This document shows positions 32,942 to 43,770 of a stretch of 64,000 bases of DNA, one piece after another. This DNA is from Diphasiastrum complanatum (lineage: Eukaryota; Streptophyta; Lycopodiopsida; Lycopodiales; Lycopodiaceae), in the NCBI GenBank assembly GCA_029204225.1, contig CM055102.1, forward strand, positions 35,336,585 to 35,400,584, written 5' to 3'. Below the pieces are notes generated by a model. That model did not search any database and had not been told where the DNA came from. It was given only the letters and a program-made list of their open reading frames with translations. Position 1 is the first letter of the stretch; each line of letters opens with the position of its first letter. The translations under genes were made by a program, and so were the position numbers.

Positions 32942-33320
32942 ATGGCTAGATTGAAGCAAATGTCTAGGATTGATCAACATCCCAATCTAGTTCAAGGTGA
33001 AGTTTCGAGCCTCAGGCCGCCCGGTACTGGCAGGACAACATCGATGAGAAGAAGCCATTGGATGAGAGAGATATAAAAGTATCAAAGGTCAACTGAGCTT
33101 ATGATTCCAAAGGCTCCATTCTATCATTTGGTACATGACTAGAGAGAATCTGGGCAGATACAATCGTTTTACAGTTTCAGCTATTATGGTCCTTCAAGAA
33201 GCTTATGAAGATTTTCAAGCTCAATTTTTTGAGGATTCCTTCCTGCTTGCCATCCATGCAAAGCGTGTCACCATTATGCCCAAAGACTTTCAACTTCTAT
33301 CTAGATTAAGAGAGATATTC
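32942..33320 (+). pseudogene. divergent histone H3-like gene (copy 1)
   Basis: The Met at 32942 opens with M-A-R-x-K-Q as in H3, followed by a short, unrelated tail that has RPPGT where H3 has RPGT. Then REI(stop)[15 protein letters not shown] matches H3 REIRKYQKSTELLIRKLPF. After a one-base frameshift near 33130, [36 protein letters not shown] and SRLRE match helix 2, loop 2 and helix 3. Loop 1 has about the canonical length, not the longer loop of centromeric H3. Lysines 9 and 27 of canonical H3 have no clear counterpart. One stop and one frameshift make it a pseudogene, although the fold is easily read and a TATA box is still present. It is immediately followed by the Ulp1-like remnant on the same strand. 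Confidence 0.75.
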
Positions 33321-33363
33321 TGGTCTTCACAGGGGTGAGGCCTTTACGACTTGTCCACCTCCA

Positions 33364-34828
33364 ATGGATAGAACAAACCTTTGCATACGGATGACTCGCA
33401 AGCAAGCAAAACCAAAGCAATCCCAAGGCCCCCAAGAATTCAAGAGGAAGGGACTACATAGTAAAAGGGCAAATAAACATAATACAAATAATAATGGAAC
33501 TCTTAAATCTGATAGCGGGTCAAGTACCGATATAGAGGAACGCATTTTAGAAGAGGTTTCAAAAAAAGCTGTCGACACTATATTTTTACTAGTTTCTGAT
33601 TATGATGTATCACAAATGCCTGAGAATACCATAAATAAATTGAATATTTAAGTACGTACTCCTTATGATCCTACTCAAGAATTTTTTGAGTCCGATTACT
33701 ATATTGAATACGAGAAAATTATTAGTAAAAAAATTGATGGACTCAATGGTTACTTTCTCTAACTATCCTAGAGATTGACTATATATTACGATTTTATGGT
33801 TTTGATTGTAACGTTCTTAAGAAAAAAAGAGAATATGTAACAAATGTTATAATTGATGGTGGGCTGGTGTTATTGCAATATGCCATTAGTCAAGATTCAA
33901 GAAAAGAAGTTTTCATCGTCACTGGCCTTTCCGTGGAACAAAATCTAATGCACAACGATGAAGCATTGGAACTTTTGAAGAGGATTTTTATACAATGCAA
34001 TCCAACTGCAAAACTATTCGTGGTTCCTTATGCATCCAAGTAAGTATAATATTGATCCTTATTTGCTGTACTGCTAGTTTTACTTTGGTAAGATGTCAAA
34101 AAAATCGATTAATAAAAATGAAATTTGTTTTGCAGGCTGCATTGGAGTTTAAATATAATTTCCATGGCCACTATTGTGGATGGGGTGGAGAAACTTGTAT
34201 GCATAAAAATGAATTCTTGTGAAAATAGTCACATAAGTTTTGATAAACAACTTCTTATGATTCTTGAAGAGTTGCCAACTTTAGCCACATCTGTGGCTAA
34301 ACCAAGAATAATATCAATCAAGGTATCAACATTAGTGATGATTGTATTCAAAATTTTATTTAGATAGATCTTATATGAAAATGTATTCAAAATTTTATTT
34401 GGATAGACCTTATGTTTGTTTTTGATTTACAGACTCTCCAACAACAAGATGCATTTAGTTGCGGGTGGTTTATGCTCTAAAATACGAAGATATTTTTTGA
34501 GTGGTATAATTTTTAACAAGACTCGGTTGATGTCGAACAAGTGAGCATCATGATCCTCCTTGTTTTATACTTTTTTTTTTTTTCATTATGAATGTCGTTG
34601 TATTTCTCAACTCAATTTTGTGTGTGTTTGCAGTTCTCGCTTAGTGTGTACACATGTAATGATGTGTATAAATTCAGACAAGATTTAATTAAACTCATTC
34701 TTACAAAGGCAGTAATATGTGATCCTAGAAATGATAAGTCCGATTTGGAAGCAAGGTCAAAATTAGGAGCCCTTTCTCTTGTTGTCGCTATTATGGATCA
34801 CAAAGGTGTTGCATTTCAAAAATATTAG
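33364..34828 (+). pseudogene. Ulp1/SUMO-protease-like (C48) gene remnant
   Basis: The upstream exon (33364-34039) has a basic Lys/Gln/Asn/Ser-rich N-terminus, an acidic helix (STDIEERILEEVSKKAVDTI) and, after frameshifts, the strand KEVFIVTGL leading to LFVVPYAS. Intron 34040-34135 (GTAAGT...TTGCAG) joins it in phase to an exon starting KLHWSLNII, the His-Trp motif of C48 proteases. After a second intron (34323-34432) comes TLQQQDAFSCGWFML, the Q-x6-C-G motif with the catalytic Cys. A last exon (34635-34828) encodes a helical tail. Stops occur right after the Cys exon. C48 proteases cleave SUMO-like modifiers, and many plant copies sit in Mutator-like or CACTA transposons. Host gene or transposon cargo cannot be decided here. 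Confidence 0.65.
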
Positions 34829-34872
34829 TGTTATAATATTTTAATAATATAAACTACATCTTGCACGAATTC

Positions 34873-36010
34873 TTAAAGGGTCTTTTTGGAGCTCAAAACT
34901 CCTCTAATGCTCCAGTCTTCTTCAACTTCAATAGTAGTAATGAGTTCATCATTGTATGTAATGTCAATTTGCTTTCTATTATTGTGTCCATCTTGTTCCA
35001 TGTCTTGATCTAATGGTATCCATGTTGTACCACTCTTTTTCCATCTTTGATAGTGAAAATTAAGGCTCAACGTTTGTCTTTCAATTTGATATCAAAAGCA
35101 AATGGAGTCTTTTTTTATCCTCCAACCTTTGTCCATAAGTTCTGACAATTTATCATCTGACAAATCCTTACAAACAAATAATGTCAGTGTTCTATGCACA
35201 TTTGCAATTGAAAAAAAATCAACAAATACATTCTAGAAATAAACCAACTTAATCAGACATTTTTGGACCCAGTACTTGTTTTCATAGAATTCTTTACATT
35301 ATTAAAGAGCTTGCATCAAAATGATTCTAAAACAATGTTGTCAAGAGTAATCCATTCTTCACTATCCAAGCTTGGAAGTGGAAGGGCCTCAAGATTCCCA
35401 AATCTTCCATGCGTATCTGGAATGTCATAAAAATAGATTCCACTATCGGCAAGTTCTTTTGAAGATCAGCCTTTGTATAGCAATTTTCCTATATCTGAAT
35501 GTATGACATCCAATGTACCTGCAAGTGATTGTGCGGACTCCCATTCCTTTATATTTGATGTATATAAATCTGCATGATAGAATAGATATGAGTTTCCAAA
35601 TTGATATCCAAATTCAGTCTGCTAAATAAAAGTAAATTTACATAAAAGAATAGAATTGAATTTAGTTGCATAAAGATAAAACCTCAATGATACTTATAGT
35701 TGCATTTTTTATGATCATTTGGATTGATGGATTGAATACTCAACTCGGAATGCATATAAACATATTGAGCTAACACCTTTGGAATGGATTGTCTACCTGG
35801 CGATGCTCTAAAGTCAAGAATCCTAGCTTTTCAATAGGACCTGAAAGATAACTTGGATCATTTTCTCTTTCTAAACGATCCTTTTGATGATGGATGCATT
35901 AATACCCATGTGTTTTTTATGTATTTTTTTGGTATCCAATTTTCTGCTTCTTCTTTCTCATTGTAAAGAATGGCAAAATCTATTGCGGATCTGGGTCTCC
36001 TTGATGCCAT
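34873..36010 (-). pseudogene. unknown multi-exon gene remnant
   Basis: The Met at 36010 opens MASRRPRSAIDFAILYNEKE and directly follows a (GT)n(GA)n leader. Further pieces on the same strand are FRASPGRQSIPKVLAQYVYM (about 35740-35800), a 100-residue stretch TEFGYQFGNSYLFYHADLYT ... ELADSGIYFYDIPDTHGRFG ... LDSEEWITLDNIVLES (35320-35630, one internal stop) and a C-terminal piece RWKKSGTTWIPLDQDMEQDG ending at 34873. The pieces read like one protein with introns, but I did not reconcile all phases. No family was recognised. It lies tail-to-tail with the Ulp1-like remnant. Confidence 0.45.
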
Positions 36011-36030
36011 CTCTCTCTCTCTCTCTCTGT

Positions 36031-36082
<52 letters not shown>
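36010..36082. repeat. (CT)n(CA)n microsatellite
   Basis: About 10 CT units followed by about 25 CA units. On the minus strand it forms the leader immediately before the Met at 36010. Confidence 0.95.
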
Positions 36083-36086
<4 letters not shown>

Positions 36087-36254
36087 TCAAACTTTGTCGC
36101 TAATTGTAACTATGCAAGATTATTGTGATCACAATATCCAACCAATGTGGTTACTATTATTAACTAGTTTGCAACTATGGTCTAGTTTGTAACCATTCAG
36201 GGTTAGTAGTTTAACTTGAAGAAATTGATTTGGGGCAGCATTTCGGCGGTTGGT

Positions 36255-36640
36255 TGTAGGTCGTAATATGTTTGTAATGCCTCGTAAAAGGTCTCCTTAT
36301 GTGCTTGTTATGGGCAACAGTCATAGTGCCTCGTAACAGCTTTCCTTCCAGGCTTCTTACGGGTGATGGTCATTACGCCTCATAACAATTCTCCTTACAA
36401 GCGTTATGACAATGATCGTATTGCCTTGAAATAGGTTCTCTTACGACTTCCTTACAAACCACTTACGAGTCTCTCACAAGCTCTTTATAAGTTTCTTATG
36501 CGTTCTTTATGGGCACCAACTATTATGCCTCATAAGAGGAATCTTATGAGTTCCTTATGTCTTTCTTATGGGCAGCAACTATTTTGCCTCATAGAGGAAG
36601 ACTTACAATTTCCTTATGTCTCTCTTACGGGCAACGATTT
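36255..36640. repeat. degenerate minisatellite, unit about 80-90 bp
   Basis: Recurring words TTATGGGCAACA, ATTATGCCTCATAA, TCTCCTTACGA and TTCCTTATG follow each other in the same order about four to five times across the region. Confidence 0.65.
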
Positions 36641-36887
36641 CATCTTTTACGAAGTTCAAAGGCTTCAGTTCATAAGCTTGCATTTTGACTACATTAATAA
36701 AACTAGACTAACTCATTGGATTTTCGGGAGAAAAGGGAAAAATCCAACACCCCTTCTTAATTTGGATCCCTAAATGTCTTGATCTTTAAATTTAATGATG
36801 AAAAAAATCTAAATTATGAGACATTAAAGAGCGATTGGAGAGGTGTACTCTGTGCTTTGCTTCTCTCTAGAGAGCTGGTTGAGTGCT

Positions 36888-37683
36888 TCATCTACTGTTG
36901 CAGTTCTCTAACGAGATGATAGGCAAACTCATTAATAAATGTTGATCTTCTTGGAGATAGTGTGGGCTGATTGGTCTTTGTCGGGATGCATAAGCAATGC
37001 ATCCAAACACTTTGAGACTCTTCAATGAAATTTTGGAGTAAGGCATTTTACTTGAGAGGCATTTAGTTGAATGTCTATTCTGAAAGTAAGTTGCAGTGGA
37101 TATAGCTTCAGCCCAAAAGCATTTACGCAGTGATGCATGAGCAATCATGCACTTGACCAATTCAACTAAAGCTCGGTTCTTCCTCTCAACAAGTTCATTA
37201 ACACTAAGACAAGTTCGGAGTGGTGAATTGTTGCTGGGTGTCTTGGCAAAGGCAATACTCCTTGAAATGGGTCGAGATATACTCTCCATCGTTGTCTGAC
37301 CTCAGTGCTTTGATCCTTTTGCCAGTTTCCTTCTCAGCTCGCTCTTTGAATGCCCTAAAGACGATGAAAGCCTCTGATTTATACTTGATGAAATATCATG
37401 TTGTTCTTCTTGAGTATTTATCAATGAATGTAATAAAGAATATGGCATCTCTTAATGATAAGGCGTGCATTGGGCCGCATATGCCCATATGAACAATGTC
37501 TAACAATTCTTTAGCTTTATGCTAACTAGACACGTTCATAACATATGCATGATTGATATGCCCAAGCATATTGTGCCAAAATTATTCTTTATTAATCTGA
37601 ACAGAAGTATTTTGGGCTTGATTTGTAACAAGATAGCAATGACTCGGTATATACAAGTTTCCATGCCTCTTTCCGAGTGCAAG
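36888..37683 (-). pseudogene. copia integrase fragment
   Basis: The minus strand encodes a pre-integrase end (FWHNMLGHINH), DIVHMGICGPM (first Asp), FITFIDKYSR, ALRSDNDGEYIS (second Asp) and, after a frameshift, ERKNRALVELVKCMIAHASL with the catalytic Glu. The tail LKVFGCIAYA follows. Gag, protease and RT are absent. Its upstream end abuts the LTR at 37684 without a primer site, so the LTR belongs to another element. Confidence 0.82.
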
Positions 37684-38148
37684 TGTAAAGACCCTAAGGG
37701 ATAACTCCTAAGATGAGGATAGGAGAACACAATAAGAGAGACTATGGAGCCAAACCACCCAACCAATCCTAGATCAAAACTGGATCTAGCCCCCAAGCCA
37801 TGCCATGTGAAGCAAGAGGAGAAGAGAGAAATTGGTAACCTAAACCCAATATGTTGACGAGAGAATCCTACCTCATTATATAGAGAGTAGAGTCATGTGC
37901 ATGAAACCATGCAACCTCCATGTAGGTCAACTATAAAGAGTCATGCAGTCCTCCTGCCTATATCTGTCACACATACATGCAATACTCCATATGTCTCAAT
38001 TAGAGTGTCTGGGTCCTCTCAAGGTAATTAGTCACAAACATGCCTTGACTTGGAATAAATCTTGGCGTGACCAATAATCTTGAATACTAGAGGGTCGATC
38101 TACCATATTAGGACTATTCCAGATCCTGAACCAAATATGGCCATGACA
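37684..38148 (-). repeat. LTR, family A, 3' LTR (465 bp)
   Basis: Reverse complement of the LTR at 50310-50771. On the minus strand it starts TGTCATGGCCATATTTGG and ends ...TCTTTACA. A purine tract (AAGGAGGGAAGAA) directly precedes the TG start, so it is a 3' LTR whose internal region lies to the right. Confidence 0.85.
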
Positions 38149-38163
38149 TTCTTCCCTCCTTAA
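38149..38163 (-). promoter_or_regulatory. polypurine tract of LTR family A element
   Basis: AAGGAGGGAAGAA on the minus strand immediately before the LTR start. Confidence 0.75.
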
Positions 38164-41100
38164 ACTGCTTCTATCCTTAGAAGCTCCTCAAAATAGGAAA
38201 GAATCATAGGAACAATTCTTTTAACTCTCAACATTAACCTAGAAAATCATTATCCTTAATCAGACTTATTTATCAAACAAGTATTCAGGGAAAAACTATT
38301 TTCAATTGTTAATCTATGCTCTAGAGTACAACTCTGGTTTGAGATGTACACTAAGAGATATATTTTCTCAACAAGGTTACACTCAACACAAGTTAGTAAC
38401 ATCACCTTCATGTAAAACAGTTACATGAACCACTGAGTGAAATATTACTTAACTTAGAAGATTAAAGTTAAAAAACTAATAATTATAGTCTGATATCATC
38501 CACAACTATGGCACACAAATCATAAAAAGCTTTTAAGTACAACTATCCTTAAAATCCAATTCTAAGATATGATAATCTACTCACCTAGAATATCTAGGAG
38601 AATCGTTAAGATATAAAATGATTAAAACTCAACTCTGAGTATGCTAGATACTCTCATGAGTTAGTTAGCTCTATTTCTAACATCATATGCAAGGAAAAAT
38701 AGCAATCATTCATCTTAATAGATTTGTTTATCCCCTATGATATCTGGAGATCTAATAAAAAAAAAACTATACTCAAGCATCTGCAGACCATAAATTGTAG
38801 CAGAATATTCTCCACAATGACATACCTTGTGAGAATATATGTGAGATCCATAGGTACTCGATTAAAATACAAGAGTAAAAAGATTCAAAACATTGATCTA
38901 AATTGTCACTCAATTAATAGATCAAGACTTAATCGTCACACTTAAGAATCATCACAATTCCTTATAATCTAGTAAAAATAATTAATAACTATTTATGATC
39001 CGTCAACCATAAATATTTAGATTTGTATGATTCATCAATCATAATATTCTGAAATCCAAAATCATATTTAATCAGTTAAAGGATACTAGAGTATATGTTC
39101 AACATAATTCAGAAAAAGTAAAAATCATTCCAAAATATTTTCCAACAAAAAAATACTGGATTTTAGGAATACTCTCCAAACATGATTCTTTAACTGAAGT
39201 GTGAGATTCAAGTTCCATAAACCACTGGTAATTAAAGACAGAAAGCATACCAAAATGATAATGACAATCATCTTCAACTACAAAAGATTACCGTCTAGAA
39301 TCAAATCTAGATACCCAAAGTCCTGCTGAATATCAATTCAATTATTATGCTCGGATTCATTAGGATTTGTTATCCTATTGAGCACTATGGGATACAATCA
39401 CTAATGAACTGAGTCTATTTCTTAACTAAGAAATACTCTATCCCAAGAATACTATATATCCAATGCACATAATTTCAACTGATGAACCCAAATGATTCAC
39501 TAATCATGCGTCTTACAAGCAATATAATTAAAAAAACCATTAGTTCCTAGTGAATCCACATCACACTGATCGTTTTACCAATTAACTTCATCCTGGAGTA
39601 ATCAACTACTCAAATTTAATTACCAATGATTCAGAAATCTCAAATGTCTAGTTGCATATCTTAATTATACTAGCATAAATCCACATTTAGATCCATATCC
39701 AAATCATTCATAAGTTAATCCATAGATCTTCCACACAAAGATTTGTTAACTCTACAAGTATCTGTCAAACACTACTTGATCACATGTCTATGTTCACCGA
39801 CTAGGTTAAGTGATTAACCAGAAATACACAGTGGATTCATACAAGATTAATCGTGCACATATATAGATAATCTCATTATGACGCGGTACATAAACACAAT
39901 TGAATCTGGCAGATTCCTCCAGAAACCCGCATATGTTACTCACATATCTCACTGAGATCTTGTAACTCATTATAGGAGTTTCCGAGTACGAAAGGGCCTT
40001 CTCAAAAGATAGCACATTCAATTGATTTGTGTATGGCTACTTAGAACTATGTTAGAGTCCTTGATCTATTGCTTATTAAGGTTAATCACTTGCTTCTAGT
40101 TCACCTATACATTTTCCCTTCTTTTGCGTAGCATTTTTTCAAAAAGCTTTTGAAGTGTCTTTGAGTAAGTGCTCCCTCTATGCTTTCAATATATACAAAT
40201 CTAAGAGCCTTTTTTGGTTACACTATACTTGGAAAACATGTCTTGTCAAAAAAAACTTCTGATTTGTTGCAACAACTTGTAAACTCACAAAAATTGACCT
40301 TTTCAAGTGAGTAACTTAATTGTTATAAAGCCTTACCATGTTTTGTTGATGAACTTCACATAAACTTAATGGTGCAGATGTTATTGCAATTGTAGGTGGA
40401 TTCTAAATGCTTTTATTGGTATCATAGAAGTGATAAAGTTTTACTATAGAAGAAAGAATTCAATCTATACTTCTTCAAACCTATGACTTCATGATATTGG
40501 TTCATGTTTTGTATTGATAAGCTAATTCAATGTCTTCTTAGCAATAAACTAAAAGATGCATATGTGAACCTTCGAAATTGTGTCAGGATTACTTTCTTCC
40601 TCTCACTTGATGCTAAGAGAAAAAAAGATGAGAAGCAAATCAAGCACGAGAAAAAGGAAAACTTGGATGGCATTGAACCACAAGTGGTGAGAGCAGAATG
40701 TTCACGTCTTTCTTCATATGGTAAACCTTTACAAGTTAGACAATAATTTGAAAGCTAACAAACACCAAAGCATATTAAACTAAATGAGAGAAAGCAAAGG
40801 AAAACCTCAAAGTAAAGCTTCATATAATTGATTTGTATATTTTAGTTAAGCAATGGAAATAAAAAGACCACAACCAACACATCCACACACACCACTACTC
40901 AATGCACCCTCACACATACATTTTTTACCACTCCACACAATCATGAACCTACACAACTTACTTCTACTTCACCACACACAAATATCCCATGTAATTCATA
41001 TGACATAACAGTCTTTCAGAAGAATAACTTCATGCAAGGAAGGAGCATATTAACCAGTCTGATGTCTTATATTTGAGAAATTATTAAGAAGTAAAGGATT

Positions 41101-41360
41101 AATTAAGAAAGCGAGAAATAGATTTCAGGGCCTCTAATTTTGTAAGTAGTGAGATACCATGTTGGGATCTAGATTAAACCTCAAACTTTCCCAAAATACC
41201 CCACATTATATCAATGGTTTTTCTTTTTCCCGTATCATGACTAGGTACTAAAATATTCCATTGATAATCAGACCTTTACAGTCCTAGAATTTTCTTTCCA
41301 AAATTATTGATTTCTCATACCACCCTTTATCACCTTATCTAATATTCTAGAGGTCCTCTG
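38164..41360 (-). other. AT-rich non-coding interior, possible LARD-type element
   Basis: This lies upstream of a 3' LTR and polypurine tract on the minus strand but holds no retroelement domain for over 2 kb. A short hairpin, TTCATGTAA-AACAG-TTACATGAA, at 38406-38428 is also found at 62868-62891 with the same following bases (CCACTG.GTGA). The part beyond 40.1 kb may be host intergenic sequence. A CA-rich stretch lies at 40860-41000. Confidence 0.4.
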
Positions 41361-41499
41361 ATCATCTAGCTGTCCTGTAGTCCATATAGGATATTATCTC
41401 TTGTTTGGCTACGTAATCAGATCGATCGTGATTTCTATCACTAACATTCTGTTTGTTTCTTATAGGCGTAGTCATGCTTAAGAAAAGAGTAATATAGCT

Positions 41500-41850
41500 C
41501 ATTCTGCTGCGGTGTTCAAGTTCATTTCTCGTTATTCCTAAGCATGAAGTGTTACTAGACTCATAGATAGATTTTAAAGATTCCCAAGCCTCTTTAGCAC
41601 TCTTACATGATGATACTTCCCTTAAAAGATCATTACTTACATTCATCTTAATAGAGTGAAGTGCAATCCTAGACCTCTTCTTGTATCTCACTAATTCCTG
41701 TGCACCTAGAGGTTCATCTTCATCATCTATTAGAAACTCATAAAGATGCTGGAGCACCATTAGTGACTCCATCCTCACTTTCCAAATAGCATAATTGGTA
41801 AAATTTAACCTCTCACTAGCTTCTAGAAGGTAGGCTCCCACTGATCCCAT
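41500..41850 (-). pseudogene. copia gag N-terminal domain
   Basis: Starts at Met 41850 (MGSVGAYLLEASERL) and reads NYAIWKVRMESL, SRIALHSIKMNVSNDLLREV, EAWESLKSIYESSNT. It is collinear with, and clearly homologous to, the gag at 11.6 kb (WDALKSIYEAKHTS). It breaks off at about 41500 before the knuckle. Confidence 0.85.
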
Positions 41851-42423
41851 CTTACTACCAAGATTCTACACATAAGATATAGATTTGTTTGGACCTGAAA
41901 CTCACAATAGTTTCTAACTTGCAGTGTTTCACTCAAATGTTGACTTCTAATCCAACAGATGGATTTGTAATCACAGTTCTATCACTCCCTCACAAAGCTG
42001 GAATGAAGATAAGATGAGATGAAAACTACACTCAAGCAAATCTTGCCAATCTTGGCTATTCTTGGACAAAAACTGACTCTATCTCTCTCATTCACTTTGA
42101 TGTACTTTCAAGACCTAATTTCCACTTTAAGAAGGTCTGAAATCAGCCTAGATTAATTAGTTTTCATAAAACAAATTCAAAACTAATCAATGGCAATGAT
42201 CTTGGTAGCTTATCCTAGGATTTGCACCAAAAATTACATCAAACTGACACCAGATGAATTTTCTATGATCCAATGAATATGGGTTATTAAATGCTAGTTC
42301 AGAGATGCCCACACGTGTGAACAGTACGGATTTTGATCCTGAAAAAGTTTGGGATCAAATCCCCTCACCAAAACCTGGATACCAGCTCGCCCTTCCAATA
42401 CTAGCTTTTTGCACCAAAACCTG
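41851..42423 (-). other. copia leader sequence
   Basis: Non-coding sequence upstream of the gag at 41.85 kb. CACACGTGTGAACAGTACGG at 42309-42328 matches the corresponding part of the leader at 11.0 kb. Confidence 0.5.
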
Positions 42424-42976
42424 CTAAAACTGGTTTAGATTCAAACACAGATCAATGGCCTTGTACTTGTCTATGATACCTTTTTCACATTGCCATCTTG
42501 CTGTCCACTTGGAAGAGAATTCCAATAGATCCACACCAAAATTTTGACGAAAAGTAGCTGTCATCTTGGCCATGGGTGCAAAGCTGTCTTCATATACCAA
42601 ACTTTTGATTTGTGCATAGCCTTCTGCACATAGCTGATCTTTGAGCTTATTGATTGATCCATCTTGGTTGTACTTAGTTCTAAAAACCCACTTACAACCA
42701 ATTGCTTTCTTGTGAGATGGTAGATCTACCAATTGCCATGTGTGATTCTCAATCAAAGCATTGACTCCATAGCTTTGAAGTTGGTATGGCCCAACCGTTT
42801 GTGCCAAAGCTCAACTTGAGAGAGATCCTCCTTGGCCATAAATCAATGATTAGATTCCACATAAGCACCAACTTAAATAACCTCCCAAATCTTGTTCCCC
42901 TTGCAATTATCTCACCATGCCTCTTAATAAAGAAAGCATCCACCTCAAATTGAACTTGATATCCACTATCTAACAT
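42424..42976 (-). pseudogene. copia pre-integrase and RT fragments, out of order
   Basis: 42749-42976 encodes LDSGYQVQFEVDAFFIKRHGEI, equivalent to the end of protease in the 12.7-kb element, followed by a broken RISLKLSFGTNGWAIPTSK. 42424-42807 encodes RT fingers (WQLVDLPSHKKAIGCKWVFR, YNQDGSINK, YEDSFAPMAKM). Integrase core and RT palm are missing. On the minus strand these parts come before the leader and gag at 42.4-41.5 kb, so the element is rearranged or two copies are fused. Confidence 0.75.
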
Positions 42977-43613
42977 TTAATAGTTTTTTTCTTCCTAGAG
43001 TTGATATGCATGTGAAAGTACACTTCAAGCTCTTGATTTTGGAGATTTTTAGAGACCCAATCTAGCAACACATACTAAATTGGTACTATCTCAAGGTTTT
43101 GGATCATCCATGGTTTTTGAGCATCAAAGACCTGCCATCTATTACATTTTGGCAAAGAACTACCAAGCTTTATGAAATGGACATACCACATAGAACTCAG
43201 TTGGGGGCTAGGAGAGAGATTATCTGGAATCGATCTCCTAAGGAACAAATCATGTGTATCAGGATGATTAGTGTGCCAATAATGGGATAGACCGCGACCC
43301 ACAAACCAGATAGAAACTCTTAAACTTAACAAAGATCTTATAAGAGATGAGAACTATCGACCTTGAATCTACTCTATCTAGGAAAGAACCGCCCAAAAGG
43401 ATACACCCATTGACCACCAAGGGTGTCTAAGAGAAGCTGAACATTGAATATTATCTTGATCATAAGGAGCGAGGATGAGTGTATGTTGCATATCGACACG
43501 AATTCTAGCGGCACCCCTAGTACCTCACCAGATGAGTAGACCTTAAGAAAAAATCACTTAGATCATGAAAAACTTGCTAAATTTGGATGAATCATGGTGA
43601 ACGCTTGGATCAT
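42977..43613 (-). other. copia-derived non-coding remains
   Basis: Sequence between the primer site at 43.61 kb and the protease fragment. Short frames exist but no domain is readable. Confidence 0.4.
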
Positions 43614-43626
43614 GGCTCTGATACCA
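43614..43626 (-). other. primer binding site (tRNA-iMet), minus copia
   Basis: TGGTATCAGAGCC on the minus strand directly after the ...ATTAACA end of an LTR. Confidence 0.9.
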
Positions 43627-43770
43627 TGTTAATATTTTAAGGGTTTAATCTCATTTAGATCTATAAATGTGAATCAGGCATCAAGGATTACACATTGATT
43701 AGATAGATTGGAAACTAGACACCAAATCTAGCTAAATCACATCTAATTTCTGGCAATTGCCTTATATCAC
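43627..43770 (-). repeat. copia 5' LTR fragment
   Basis: The 3' part of an LTR on the minus strand, ending ...TTAACA at 43627 before the primer site. It is cut off at 43770 by the family A LTR. Confidence 0.6.

Noticed and set aside
32942-33320. Centromeric histone CENH3
   Set aside because: The tail is replaced as in CENH3, but loop 1 has about the canonical H3 length and RF, not the longer loop. I keep it as an H3-like variant.
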